The translations under genes were made by a program, and so were the position numbers. The notes under the pieces were generated by a model. It searched no databases. It saw only the letters and a program-made list of their open reading frames with translations, and was not told where the DNA came from. A DNA stretch of 64,000 bases from Populus alba (lineage: Eukaryota > Streptophyta > Magnoliopsida > Malpighiales > Salicaceae): contig NC_133293.1 in the NCBI RefSeq assembly GCF_005239225.2, forward strand, positions 21,730,333 to 21,794,332, written 5' to 3'. Each line of letters starts with the position of its first letter. Within the stretch, counting starts at the first letter, position 1. This document shows positions 38,718 through 51,168 of the stretch, one piece after another.

Positions 38718-38770
<53 letters not shown>
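38718..38770. repeat. (AT)n microsatellite
   Basis: An uninterrupted run of about 26 AT units. Confidence 0.92.
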
Positions 38771-38774
<4 letters not shown>

Positions 38775-38859
38775 TATAAGCATCTGTAGTGCAATGAGCA
38801 AGCAAAGGACTCATATGTCCATGAAGCTTGATTTAACCTTTATTTTTCGATTGAAAAAC

Positions 38860-40440
38860 AGATTATCTCTACACATGCTTGGGTTCCTATGACTAGTTCT
38901 CATCAATTTCTCTTCACTGGCAATCTCAGACAATAAGAACCCTAACTTGATGCCATAAGACCCAGCTGCCTCGACATCATCAATGTCACCCCATTCCGAA
39001 CACAAAACCTCCCCTGCAGGCTTTGAAGCCTCTGTACTCTCTTATTCATAGTACCTTGGTCTAGGCACCATTTTCCAAGCACCATTCCATTAATTAGGCT
39101 CACGGCTTAAGACGTTCTCATCAATCACGTCTAGTGCAGCGGCATCTTCTTTAAATGGCCTTGCAAATGCTGCACCACTGTTTAGCATTTTGTCATAGAG
39201 TGACTCGTCGTCTGTACAACTTTCCAAAGTATTGCACCTTAAGGCATTGTTTACTGTTGTATTTTTGAACTCAGGAGAGTTGCATATACAGGACAGATCA
39301 GTGGAAATAGGATTCAAGTGGGGATGCTGTGTTGCTCAGGTACATTAGTGGAAGGTTGTCCCATCCTTGGACACAATACTCCATGAAAGCTCTTGAATGA
39401 ATCAGCCAGGGAGAACCTGTAAGACAGGCAAGCAAGCATTTACAACAAGTGATGGCTCTAAGATATGGTCTTTGAACTGTGAAGGAAACTGACCTCCAAA
39501 GATCTCGAAAGCATCAGGTGTTGTTGGAGTCTCAACAGCATAATAAAGGTGCATGGCTACTCCTTCCAAGGTATAAGCTGGGGTCTACAACAATTTGGTT
39601 AAGCTTGTGCATCCTGCACCATATCCAGACTTGACACTAAAGACTCAAGAAGAGGTCATAAATGCTCTGAGAATAGGGAACTTAAAGTACCCTTTAGTGT
39701 GTTCTACATTGCAAAAATGCAAGGAATTGGACTGATCTAGACATTAGATTAGGCCACCCTAGTATCATGTTAGCACGCCTTTGATGAGTAATTAGGGTGT
39801 TATTCAGATAGAACTGCGGTGTTAGGTGTGTTTTGAGTTTTTTTTGGTGGAATTTATAGAAAAAATAATAAAAATATGTATTTCTTGTTTTGTTTTTAAT
39901 GAGGTGGAGTCCATACTTGATGAACCAATCCCAACCTGTACTTAGCTTAAGAAGCAACGCAGCAGCATTAAGTATGGCAGCGAGACCAGATGATCCCATT
40001 TGGTTAATAGCGTGACCTTCTCCAACAACATTAACATTTCCAAATGCTTGAAACGAACTTTCAGATTGAACCGATCGAAACAACCAAGTCTGCCGTTTCA
40101 TAATCTGATGAATCAGCATCAAGGTGCAGTAGATAATGGTTCCTTGGATGAGAAATCGCTTTCATTAATGGCCTTAACATCTCTTCCCATCTCCACTAGT
40201 ACCACATACCCAGTAAGCAAGAACAAGAGGATAGTCCTGCCTTTTTGAAGGAACAATCACTGGAAACTGAAAATCTTCACTTGCTGTAACAGCAGGGAGA
40301 TCGTTAATCCATGACTTTGACAAGGCTATCAATAGCAATAGACTCGTTGCAGAAGCAAGAATCCATAAATAGAAGATAATTAACCTGAATTCCCTGAAGA
40401 AATTTTTGATGTCCTCATTTGATCATCAGCCGCCCAGTCT
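38860..40440 (-). pseudogene. decayed GLCAT14-type glycosyltransferase (GT14, core-2/I-branching family)
   Basis: Minus-strand pieces follow the order of plant Golgi glucuronosyltransferases that modify arabinogalactan proteins. They are a membrane anchor (FFREFRLIIFYLWILASATS near 40400), then YPLVLAYWVCGTSGDGKR, SVQSESSFQAFGNVNVVGEG, AINQMGSSGLAAILNAAALL and WDWFIK near 39900. After a gap come SPWLIHSRAFMEYCVQGWDN (about 39390), TASPLES, then CNSPEFKNTTVNNAL and SGAAFARPFKEDAA with DVIDENVLSRE (39100-39300), and last a piece with WGDIDDVEAAGSYGIKLG (about 38970). The anchor frame has no ATG, stop codons interrupt after GKRC, and the DPPPEDW-type middle segment is absent. Frames change repeatedly. 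It is clearly non-functional. It is not retroposed, since intron-like gaps remain. Confidence 0.85.
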
Positions 40441-40444
40441 CAAC

Positions 40445-42870
40445 CTCGACTTCACAGATTAATTAAGGTTTTAAACAGAATCGGAAATCAGTGATGAAGA
40501 ATTACAGGATGGTACAAACAGGATTGCGGGAGAACAATATATATATAGGAGATGAGAAGAGGGGAAAATGCAGGTGCTGTAAGAGCTTGAGAACCTAAAA
40601 AGGGTCTGAAGATTTGTGAAGTTGTTGAACCAGTACTGCTGAACTTGTCCAAGGTAAAAAAAAAAAAAAACTTGAGCTTAAAGAAAAGTAAACAAAGAGA
40701 TTATTCAAAGGGAGATTCCTTCAAAAACAAGGAAGCAAGATTGTCCATGGTGACAGCAGGCCTTTTAGAAAAATAGACCTTGAGGTCAATGAGGTGGGTG
40801 GTGAATCTTTTCAAAGGAAAAAAAAGAAGAAAGAAAGAAGGAAGGATTTCTTGTAGTACATAAAAAAACACATTGGAAATTAATGTAAATGGAACAAATT
40901 TTTCATTCCATTCAAGTAATTAACCCTATTTTGCCTCGAAATTTCCAATCTAGAATTAGTTTATGGAACAATATCAATGAGATATTATTTTGGAATAAAT
41001 ATTTTAAGGTTATTAATAGATTATGTTTGATTCATGAATATATTTGGTTGAAAAGATAAAAACATAAATATAAAATAAATTTATAAAGATAATTTTTAAA
41101 TGTCTTTCAAATAAAAAAATATAAAAAATATATCTGTATTATTATTGTTTTTTTATCTCAAGATAATATAAAAAAGCTACTTAATGATTTGGAGATGTGA
41201 ACCAAATTAATCTCTTCATGACCCTCTTGACATGAATTAATGGTCGTGTTTTAGTAACTTGAGATTTAAGCTATTTTATTATTTGATCTGATCTTTTTTC
41301 TTCCAATCACACACACACACACACACACATATATAAGCAAAGTTTTTATAGCAAGAGGCGGCGTTCCTATAGGTACAGGAAGGAATATCAATCATCATTT
41401 TTAAAGCTGTGCGAGTTGAGCTAGTGGATGGAAATGAGGCATCTGATATCTACAATAAAGTTATGGATTAATTTATTTTTAATATTTATATAATATTAAA
41501 TTAATAAATCTTGAGTAAATATAAAGTTTATATGAAAAAAATATTATGTAATAAAAAAATTTATAAAGTTATTATAATTATAAGATTTTTATTGTATTAA
41601 AATATTGTTCCTAAAATACTTCTAATCGATACTCTTTTAAATACTTGATATTTATTAAAGTTGAAAAGTTATTATTTAATTAATAATAAATTTAATTATT
41701 TAATTATAATTATAATTTATATTTGAGCCAACATACTAGGAACCTAATGGATCACACGCGTTAAGAACTATTAATTATAAGTTAAATTGTGATGGTTTAA
41801 TTAAGTATGACTTTATTAAAATATATCTTAGAAATTAAAAAATAGAATATAATTAATATAACGATTATATTTCTAAATCTAGAAAAATCAAATAAAAATT
41901 TTATTGAATTAATTTCTAAAATAGCCCTAACTTGATATATAGATATTATTTAAGGAGTAAATTAATATTTTATTAGTTTATAAGGTTTTTTCAGATTTCT
42001 TTATAAATAATAAACCATGCCTTTTATTTTTTAAAGGTTGTCTTTTAGACAGAAAAATTACATAAATAAGAAAATAAAGAGCTAGCATTCTAAGTATAAC
42101 AATCTCTCACTTAAATAAGGATTTAAGAGATTTTTTATTGGTGGTTCGTATGAATTATTGTGGTTTGCGACAATTTAACCTTTAAAGAATTAATTATAGT
42201 TGAAGAAAATCAGATTTTCAAATAATAAATCCCTAAATAACTCTAGATGTGTCTAACAAGATCCTAGAAACTCCTAAATAATTTTATTTCATTATTTTTA
42301 TTGCGTGTATGATATTCAAAACCTAAATAAAATACTATAGCATCTAGAAAAAAAAAAAAAAAAGAGGACAAAAAGAGAGGCATATGACCAAGTACTCCCT
42401 CGATAAAACATTTTAAAACAAGGAGAAATATAGAATGCCCTGAAATTAGATCTGCAAGCCTGATGACATACCTCATTTGGTTTGTTAGCAGCAAGCAACA
42501 CCAGTAGGCTACACGCCTACATCAATGTCCAGAGTATTTCTGCTCGCCTTTCCATCAAAACAAGAGCTCAAACGATCCACCCCCCCCCCTCCAAAAAAAA
42601 AAAAAAAAAAGGGAAGAAAAAGGGCAAATTATAACGAATTAGAGTATATTTACTCTAAAATTGAACCTTGCTTTAAGGGTATTTCAATCATAACATCAGC
42701 CAGCTCATTCATGATCATTGAAGCTTCTTTTTTTTTTTTTTGGTTTTTTCCAGAATACAAGTATGGATTCATTGCGAAGAACCAGGTAGGTGGAAGAGTA
42801 AGTAAAAATAGGAGGGTTGCAGCATAACCAATAGCGGCTAGGTGGCGGAAACAGATAAGACGAACATTAT
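40445..42870. other. AT-rich intergenic region
   Basis: No gene is recognised. Features are poly(A) at about 40655-40670, an (AC)n tract at 41309-41328, 800 bases of A/T-rich DNA (41430-42250), poly(A) at 42348-42363, and a C9-A19 homopolymer junction at about 42581-42610. The homopolymer junctions may hide sequencing or assembly error. Confidence 0.4.
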
Positions 42871-42877
42871 GGTTGTC

Positions 42878-43120
42878 TTACTCATCAGCATCTGGTTTAT
42901 AGCCCTCCACCTTTCCTCGTCTGGTGATCTTTCCTGGTATCTCGTAGATTGAACAGGTGTTTTTATGAGTTCTGTCACCCGCCGCAAAATAATGAACAAC
43001 CACGTACTGTCTCACAGTATTAGTTAGCAACATCCCGCCAGCAGGCGTTTTAATCACAGCAGCTCTGTCATCTGGTTGTCTCCGGCCACCAGGCGTGATT
43101 TTCACACCCTTAGCAAATCA
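42878..43120 (-). CDS. unidentified small coding segment (about 75-80 codons)
   Basis: This frame runs from a TGA near 43120 to the stop at 42878-42880 and looks protein-like: GGRRQPDDRAAVIKTPAGGM, LLTNTVRQYVVVHYFAAGDR, CSIYEIPGKITRRGKVEGYK and an acidic end. The first codon of the 75-codon segment (43105) is GTG. The first in-frame ATG is at 43033, which would give 51 residues. It may therefore be a last exon (a weak acceptor GCTAAG|GGTG sits near 43110), a small gene starting at 43033, or a relic. Just upstream, 43126-43160 repeats 43006-43040 imperfectly (tctcacagta...gttag...caacatcc), so part of this coding stretch has been duplicated. I do not recognise the family and assign no function. 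Confidence 0.4.
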
Positions 43121-43124
43121 TCGT

Positions 43125-44885
43125 CTGTCTCACAGTACGTAGTTAGCTAGCAACATCCGGCCACTTTACAGCAGTCGCACACGGATGTGCCAAAAGCAAA
43201 AGATAACCAGCAGTAGTTAATGATATATGTTGGATCATATCCTTAAACAGCACAGCAATGACTCCCAGTAACATAAAACCAAGGAAGCAGATGAACACTC
43301 AAAGTTATACACACCGCTACTACTACACACGATCAATGAATTCTTCCCATGTTAATCCTATTCACATGCACAAGAAAATTAAGATCCGCGCCCGTTATTC
43401 TTCTTGTCCCACACGAGATTATTGATTGATTTGAATGCATGAGCAGCTAGATTGAAGCTGCATTCCTGCATAAATCTCCTGCTGCAACTGTGCTCCTTTC
43501 AAATCTTACAAAAACATGTTTTTATATTTAGGTGACCATATTTTTATTACTTTTAATTATATACAATATAAGATAAAATACCCATAACGAAACAAGTTTT
43601 TTTTTTTTTTTTTTGAAGAGTGTAATTATTTATTTAAAGAAAAACTCTCTAACTACAGCTTTTTATCCTCATATTATGTATATTTGTTGTTATCATAATC
43701 AAGCTCTGCATATTCTTTTCTTTAAGATTTAGTTAACGAAAATTGATCCCCAAGCCCCCCCTATAATATTACAGCGGGATGGAATTGCGCTTGTGCTCGT
43801 AGGAAAACTAAAATACCATAATTATGTCATTTCTAATTTATTAATCATTGGTTAACATACTTTATAAAAGAGAACAAAACCCATATTAATTTTCTAATTC
43901 TTGTTCAAAAAACACCTCCAGCGATTGCGATTTAAATTTAGTATTTTTTATTTAAAAATATATTAAAATAATATTTATTTATTTTTAAAAAATATTTTTT
44001 AGATTAATATATCAAAACAATTTAAAAAACATAAAAAATTTAATTTTTAACAAAAATGTTTTTTTGAAATTTTAAAAATACCAATTAGACCGTGTTTTCA
44101 AACAATCTTTTAATTATAAAACTCTCGGACGCTTCTAGATTTAGATTATAAGTTAGGTGGATTAATTAAATAAATGTATTATTTAAATTTGTTTTAATAA
44201 CATTTTTCAAAATCAAATCTCGTTTTACGGGAGGGGCTAGTAGGATTTGAATGAGACCCGTAAAATATAAAATATTAGCAGTTGTTATAATGCTATGAAA
44301 TTGATTGATGCTAATCATTACCCTCCTCTCTTTACAAAAAAAAAATAGAAGAAGAAGAATAAGAAAGCAAAAGAAGTGTTTTGTGGATGGAGACACAAGT
44401 TGTTATCAAAACATCAAAGATTTTAGTAGACAAGAGTTTGAAAAGGAAGAGGTCGTTAACATTATCGCCAAAATGTGGTGATTACGACCGGCCGAGAAGG
44501 CAATCTTAAGGAAGGTAAACTTCTATTCTAAGAAAACTTAATTATATCATCATATTTTGTCACTTTCCATTTAACAACTTGAGCTTTGTTCATGAAAACA
44601 GAAAGCAAAACACTACACATTGAAGTCATGTTTGTGATTTGTCATGAGAGACAACCACCCACCCACCCTGTATATATAATATGTGCTTGCTTGTTTACCA
44701 ACGCCACCACAAGTAACTAACCCGTTGGATATCTGTGGTGCCGTCCGGCTGGAGCTGCTTGATTTTCTTTGTTTAAACCTACCATTTGTAACTTTTTTTA
44801 AAAAAAATTTATTTTTTCATTCCGTGAACTCGGAGATTTCTTATTATTTAGATATTTTGATTAAAAAAAATAAGAATTAAAAATC
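43125..44885. other. AT-rich intergenic region
   Basis: No gene is recognised. Poly(T) lies at about 43595-43613. The stretch 43915-44110, with TTTTTATTTAAAAATATATT arms, resembles a decayed copy of the dispersed repeats. The remainder up to the plastid insertion is featureless. Confidence 0.4.
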
Positions 44886-44887
44886 TA

Positions 44888-45350
44888 AAAAACTTGGGTT
44901 GCCCCATATACATAAAAGAGTATAAAATAATAATGTATTTGTTGAATCAAATACCATGGTCTAATAATGAAATTCTGATTAGTTGATAATATTATATTGG
45001 TTGATAATTTTGTAAAAATTTCCTGTTAAAGGTTTCATTAACTCCTAATTCTTATTGAGTAGACCTTGTTGATGTGAGAATTCTTAATTTATAAGTTGTA
45101 GGGAGGAGCTTATGTCATCACAAACAGAGACTAAAATAAGTATTGGATTCCAGGCTAGTGTTAAAGATTATAAATTAACTTATTATACTCTTGAATATGA
45201 AACCAAAAATAATAATATCTTGGTAGCATTCCAAGGAACTCCTCAACCTGGAGTTCCACCCGAGGAAGCAGGGGCCGCAGTAGCTGTTGATTCTTCTACT
45301 AGGACATGACAATTGTGTGGACCAACGGGCTTACATTATACTGATTACAC
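44888..45350 (+). pseudogene. rbcL: nuclear plastid DNA insertion (NUPT): rbcL promoter, leader and 5' coding part
   Basis: From about 44890 the sequence follows the plastid atpB-rbcL spacer (TTGGGTTGCCCCATATAC, then ACCATGGTCTAATAATGA). It continues through GAGTAGACCTTGTTG and the ribosome-binding leader GTAGGGAGGAGCTT to the ATG at 45112. The reading frame gives [32 protein letters not shown] and [20 protein letters not shown], the first 65 or so residues of the Rubisco large subunit with several substitutions. It then breaks at a one-base loss (ACATG-ACAATTG at about 45303). Similarity continues to TGTGTGGACCAACGGGCTTA and fades by 45350. In the nucleus this cannot make Rubisco. The scattered changes indicate an old transfer. 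It is not a chloroplast contig, because ordinary nuclear genes flank it. Confidence 0.92.
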
Positions 45351-45359
45351 AAAATGATT

Positions 45360-45880
45360 AATAAAACCATTAATCTCCCAAAAATCTTGTGGGGATTTTC
45401 TTTGTTGATGCTTCGTGCGTCCTTATGCATGTATCAATTGCCTGGGCATCCCATAATGGTCGTAAATTAATACATGGGTTTTGTGTTTTAGGACAAGGTT
45501 GAACACCGTTTCGTTGTTTTTTTGAAAATTATTTTTAAAGGTTAACTTTAAGACTTCACTCATCATCCGGATCCTATCTGGTCACTTCCATGACCCCTCA
45601 ACGGGAGAAAAGTATGCGGGTTTTGTTTGTTTTAGCTACGAAACTAGTACTCGTAGTTTTATTATTGTTTAATTACCTAAATTTTTATCTGGGATTAGTA
45701 TATTCTTGTTTAACATCAATGGCAGTGTAAAAAAATATTTAGCTTTAAAATAATATTAATAACAATATTTTTTCCTATGAAGAGGTTTTTTGTAGGCTGT
45801 CGCCGGACGAGACAACTCACCAAGTGTTTGCGGGCCTTGCGTCTCTCTCAAGTGACACTCTCACACGCACAAAAGGAAAG
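45360..45880. other. spacer between NUPT and SHOU4-type gene
   Basis: I could not match 45360-45780 to rbcL or any other plastid gene by eye, though more decayed plastid sequence is possible. The last part is the promoter region of the next gene. Confidence 0.35.
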
Positions 45881-47573
45881 AAAAGGAGAGATTTTTAGAG
45901 AGAGAAACAGAGAGTGAGAGGCCCCTTTACTTTTTAGAGAGAGGGAGAGAGGGGGGGCACAAACTCATTGAGTAGTTTAGTGGGATACATTTTGAGAGAG
46001 AAGTCACTTTTTAGAGAGAGAGATAGAGAGACAGGTATTGGTTAGTACTAGGAGTACTATTTCAATTGTTTTTTGTCTTTTAATTCGTCCATGTTGTTGC
46101 AGTTGTTGTCGTCTTCTCCTGAATTTCTCCAGATTTCAACAACAACTCTGTCCGCTGTCTGTTCAGGTACGAGTTAGAGAGAAAAATGTTTTCTTTTTCC
46201 CCTTTAGCCTTCCCCTCCCTCTCTCAGTTTTCTCAAAACACCAGAAAAAGGTTGAGTCTTTTCTTAGTCTGTTTTCTTGATTTGAGCTATAAAGTTAATT
46301 CATTTGATTGATTTTGATATTTTAAGTATGCAGGATGCTTTTTTTTTTTTTTTTTTTCCTATTTTGCTCTTTGTTTGTGTTGACTCCTAGATTTGCCATT
46401 ATTTTGTTTATACATAGTGAAGTCTCACTCTAAGTTAAGCCCTAACCTTTTCAAATCTCTATTTGTATGTTTAGATCTCTATAGTTTTGGTGCTTTTTTC
46501 TCAGAATGGCAGTATTGGAATGCTTTATTTCTTAGATTTGGCCCGTGTGTTCTAATTCCTTGGGTGTTTTGTGCTTTTCTTACTTGGGATGGAAGGTTAG
46601 GTATCTCGCTTTTGGGTTACAAGGAATTTTAGTTTGCTATGTGCTTGCATTGGTTGAAAAAACTGCTGCAAACAGAAGAATACAGGACTTTGACCTCAGC
46701 TGTTAAACGTTATGCATTGGGTTCCTTGTTTCAGAATTCTTGATCTTATCTTTAATCTTGGGTATGCTTAAAATACTGATTTTGTAACACTTAATTCCGT
46801 GATTTGGATGATGGATTTTGGTTCTATACGTAAAATGTTAGAAAGGTTTACGATTAGACTTTCTATGTGTTTTGATTCATAAATCTCTGCTAAGAAAATA
46901 ATACATATATATATATATATATATATAGAAAATTTACAATTGTGCCTTTTTCATTATTTTGAGCTTCTTTAGATCTTCCATGATGTTAAGATACGAGAAT
47001 GCTGTTTGAGTGGTGAACTTGGAAGCATATTAGGACCTCAGTCTTAAGAATTTTTTTTTTCTCTTTTTCTCTCTCTTTTTTTTTTTTTTTGGGGGGGGGG
47101 GTTCTGATGAGGTATTCCCTTTTGGTTTACTGAGTTTAATGCTCAAGGCGGATCCTCAAGAGCTTGAAAATGGCAGCATGTTTGCGATTTACTGAGTTTA
47201 TTGAAAATTTGGATAGTTTTCATGGGCTCTCGTGATACTTTTTGGTGATTTGATTTTGGGCAACTTTCATGGTGTTTTGGTCCTTTTGGATCTGTCATAT
47301 TTAGTACCTTTACTTGAGATAGGTGAACCAATTGGCCTTCATTTGTTGGACATTTAATTGGTGCTCTTTATCATGCTACATTGGTTTTGTCAATTAAATC
47401 TTTATTTCATTGGTTATTAATAGCCCTGAAGAATGCTCCAATATTTGTTTATTTCCAAAGAATTCATCTAAATGCTAACATGTTTTTTCTTCTCAGGAGG
47501 GCTTTGACCGTTGATCACTCTACACAGTAGCATTTGTTGCACGGAACCTCCTGTGGTATCCTGAAGTAGCTAG
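45880..47573 (+). other. 5' leader and leader intron of the SHOU4-type gene
   Basis: A strongly GA-rich leader (repeated GAGAGAG at about 45895-46035) is followed by a donor GTTCAG|GTACGA at 46167 and an acceptor TTCTCAG|GAGG at 47496, leaving 77 bases before the ATG. The intron is T-rich and contains a (TA)n tract near 46906-46927 and a T14-G10 homopolymer junction near 47078-47101. The exon limits are inferred. Confidence 0.55.
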
Positions 47574-50500
47574 ATGGGTTCTCGGTTCCCATCTCATCAA
47601 CTCAGCAATGGCCTTTATGTATCAGGCCGGCCAGAACAGCCTAAGGAAAGGGCTCCAACAATGAGCTCAGTGGCCATGCCATATACTGGTGGTGATATTA
47701 AAAAGTCCGGAGAGTTGGGGAAAATGTTTGATATTCCTGTGGATGGCTCAAAGTCTAGGAAATCTGGACCCATAACTGGCGCTCCTTCAAGGACTGGATC
47801 ATTTGGAGGTGCCGCTTCACATTCAGGACCAATTATGCCTAATGCAGCTGCTCGGGCTGCTTATACTACATCAGGTGCCATGTCTTCTGGAGGAACTGGT
47901 TCAGCTTCATTAAAAAAATCAAATTCTGGACCCCTAAATAAACATGGAGAGCCAGTAAAGAAGTTATCTGGCCCTCAGTCAGGTGGAGTGACACCTTCTG
48001 GCCGCCAAAACTCTGGTCCCATTCCACCTGTTCTTCCTACTACTGGTCTGATTACATCTGGTCCTATATCTTCAGGCCCTTTGAATTCATCTGGGGCACC
48101 TCGGAAGGTATCTGGTCCCTTAGAATCTATGGGTTCAATGAAAATTCCAGGCTCAGCTATTATTCATAACCAGGCCGTGACTGTTCTTAGCCAAGATGAT
48201 GACTTTTCCTTCAGAAAGACCTTCCCAAAGCTAATCTTGTGGTCATTGATTCTACTTTTTTTAATGGGTTTCATTGCTGGTGGTTTTATCCTTGCAGCAG
48301 TCCATAATGCCATTCTCTTAATTGTTGTTGTGGTTCTTTTTGGTGCTGTTACTTCATTGTTCATATGGAATACCTGTTTTGGGAGAAAAGCTATCATGGC
48401 TTACATTGCTCGTTACCCAGATGCTGAGCTACGAAATGCCAAAAATGGGCAATTTGTGAAGATCTCTGGGGTATATATTTTCTTTTCTAAAATTTATTTC
48501 TGCATGTCAAGTTTGTCACTGTCTTGGTGAATTTATTTTAACTAGGGTTTTTTCCTCATTGTACTTGTTTGTAAGTTGTAATGCAGTTTTCAACATACCA
48601 TTAATTATCACTAATGTATTCAAAATGTAATGAAGAGACTGTGTTAGTTCTATGAATAGGATTTGAAAACGAAAGAGAATCTTCCTTCAAAATAAATTCA
48701 GAACCAAAATTAGATAAATAAAATGGCAGCGGGCAGTAATTGGAAGTGAAAATATAACTCACCAAATTCTGTTTTAGCTTTATTCAAAGCTGAACTTCCA
48801 GCATCTGTGTTTGTGTGTGCACTCATGCGTGCACTCATATTGTATAATCACTAGCAGTGTATCATTAACTGCTCAGCCACGTTTGCATTGGTTTATAAGC
48901 TATGGATCTGTGTACCACGGTGCATGCTAGATCTTGTATACCTACATCTTATAAATTGTCATGAATCCATACTGGAAGAAAGATATTGTTCTGGAAGGAT
49001 TGGGCAGATGAGGGTTAATACATCTTATAAACGGATCTGCTGTTTTTAATTGATAGGGATGTGATTTCCTTACAATGCATGTCTTCCAATACATTGAAGG
49101 CACTGTTTGTGCTGTTTTAGTCATTGATTTCACTTGTTTAAGCTCTAGTAATTCATATAAACTGCTATATTGAATTTTTGAAGGTGGTCACCTGTGGTAA
49201 CGTGCCCCTGGAGTCATCCTTCCAAAGAATTCCTAGATGTGTATATACCTCCACAAGTTTGTATGAGTATAGAGGATGGGATTCAAAAGCAGCCAACCCA
49301 ACTCATCGTCGTTTCAGTTGGGGACTCAGATCATTAGAAGTGAGTGATTGAAATGTTGATTAGATAAATTTCAATGGATTATAGTGTTTGCAAGTATTTT
49401 GCATATATTAGGTTTCTGGGAGAATTTTGTCAACAATCAGTATTTACTGGAAAGAGATACTTTTGTCATTTTAAATTTCATGAAGACCTGGGAAATATCT
49501 TAAATGCATCGCCTCATGTGTATAGATGAATTGGTGATTGCTACATATTGTCTCTACTTGGGGAGCTAGTTACCATGAATACTATCTATAGTTTTCAATT
49601 TTCTGGGCAATGTCTTACCCTCTCATTGTTGTCAATAACATCTTTTCTGCTATTTATGTCCAGTTGTTTTCTTTGTTTTATTTTGGTTCCTTGGACTGCT
49701 TGTTATAAATGCCAAGTTAATGAAAGGTGCCCATTCATGTCATTGTCAACAGAATAATGTGCCCACTGATTATAAATAATTATTGGGTTTTGCGTTTTTT
49801 CATTTCTTAATGGAAGTTCTGTAAAACCTATTTGACAGAGGCGTGCTGTTGACTTCTACATTTCTGATTTTCAATCTGGATTGAGAGCATTGGTTAAAAC
49901 TGGCTACGGAGCAAGGGTGACTCCTTATGTTGATGACTCCCTCGTCATTGATGTCAACCCGGGTACTGAAGAGTTGTCTCCAGAGTTCATCAAATGGTTG
50001 GGAGAAAGAAATCTTTCAAGCGATGATCGTAAAATGCGAATGAAAGAAGGGTAAATGCTTTCTTTTGTTGATAATGTTGCTTTCATCATAGCTTTTGGTC
50101 TACGCAAATTTATGTGCCAGTACAAAACTGTCTGTTTTTTGTTTTTCCCCTTTACCTTTGTAATAATGATCTTCTGGGACACACCTAGTCGCATTTAAGA
50201 ATATGTTTTCTTCTTAGACTGCTTGTTTAATTAGGAGGGGAAGAGAGAAATGCAATCTGAGAGGCGAAGGAAGGCAGTACTCTCACTTGCTTGGATTTAT
50301 AAGGAGGGGAGTGGGAGTTAAATGATCTTTTGTTTGGTTAGAAGAGGGGAGGGGAGCTGATTATTATAACTTATAAGGTACATTATACCCTTGAGCAGTT
50401 ATGTATAAAAGTACATAATAGGGCTTTACAGTCCAAAAATCGTAGTTATTGTTTTACCCTCAATCGTAGATGATAGCTATTTCATGTGTATAAAAGCAAA

Positions 50501-51168
50501 TGCCTGGACCAGAAGTGATTCAAGACATTTATATTCTGTATCATTCAGGTCTTAATATTCAGCGAAGAGAAGATTATCGATTAGTGGTGTAAAACTCAAT
50601 TGGTATAAAATCGCAACAATAAACAATGAAATATGAGGTTTTTTCTTTCTGTATTTGTGACTTCGTTGGTTAACAACAATCAGGCCTTCCTTTTCTTCTT
50701 TTTTTCCGGAGTGGTCAGTTGGGTACAGTCTTATTGTGTCGTGGTGGTTGAGTTGGATTAGCTGAACCTGTTTATAATAGGTCCATAAAATTGCCTTCTG
50801 GTCCATGTTTTTTCTTGGCAAGTTGAACAGGTTTATTTGTTGGATCGGTAATTTTCTTGTCCCCAGAAGATCACATATTCTAGCATTATTTTCTGTTATA
50901 ATATTAGTTGCTATCTCTAACGCCTTTGATGAGTTGCACGCAAACTTAGAATAACTGCAAATGCTTTATGTGTAGGTATATCAAAGAAGGAAGCACAGTT
51001 AGTGTTATGGGAGTTGTTCAAAGGAATGAAAATGTACTTATGATTGTCCCTCCCCCTGAGCCTATCACGAGTGGGTGCCAGTGGACCAAATGCATCTTTC
51101 CGGCTAGCCTCGAGGGTATTGTTTTGAGATGCGAAGACACTTCAAAGAATGATGTCATACCTGTGTAA
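47574..51168 (+). CDS. SHOU4/SHOU4L-type plasma-membrane protein (At1g16860/At1g78880)
   Basis: Four coding exons (47574-48470, 49184-49339, 49839-50050, 50976-51168) join in phase to 485 residues. The N-terminus is MGSRFPSHQLSNGLYVSGRP. The first 215 residues are low-complexity, rich in Ser, Gly and Pro, with many SGP repeats (SGPI, SGPL). Two membrane helices follow (LILWSLILLFLMGFIAGGFI and LLIVVVVLFGAVTSLFIWNT, about residues 221-265). The C-terminal half is well conserved: ARYPDAELRNAKNGQFVKIS, VTCGNVPLESSFQRIPRCVY, GYGARVTPYVDDS and VVQRNENVLMIVPPPEP. In Arabidopsis, SHOU4 proteins limit delivery of cellulose synthase to the plasma membrane. Older databases mislabel the family as ubiquitin-protease related. 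The gene is intact. A leader intron is likely upstream. Confidence 0.92.

Larger units (their letters stand above)
36122..38855. other. intergenic DNA with repeats
   Basis: A (GT)n tract at about 36180-36203 lies in the BBX32 3' region. An ORF at 37467-37652 (MKMDGLWVGDIERSWG...) has no recognised family. The dispersed repeat occurs twice (37146-37330 and about 37862-38225, inverted). A long (AT)n tract is at 38718-38770. Confidence 0.45.

Noticed and set aside
41430..42250. AT-rich block considered as an LTR retrotransposon
   Set aside because: No long terminal repeat pair, primer-binding site or gag/pol coding remnant could be seen.
45360..45780. Possible continuation of the plastid insertion
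   Set aside because: I could not align it to rbcL or a neighbouring plastid gene by eye. A plastome search would decide.
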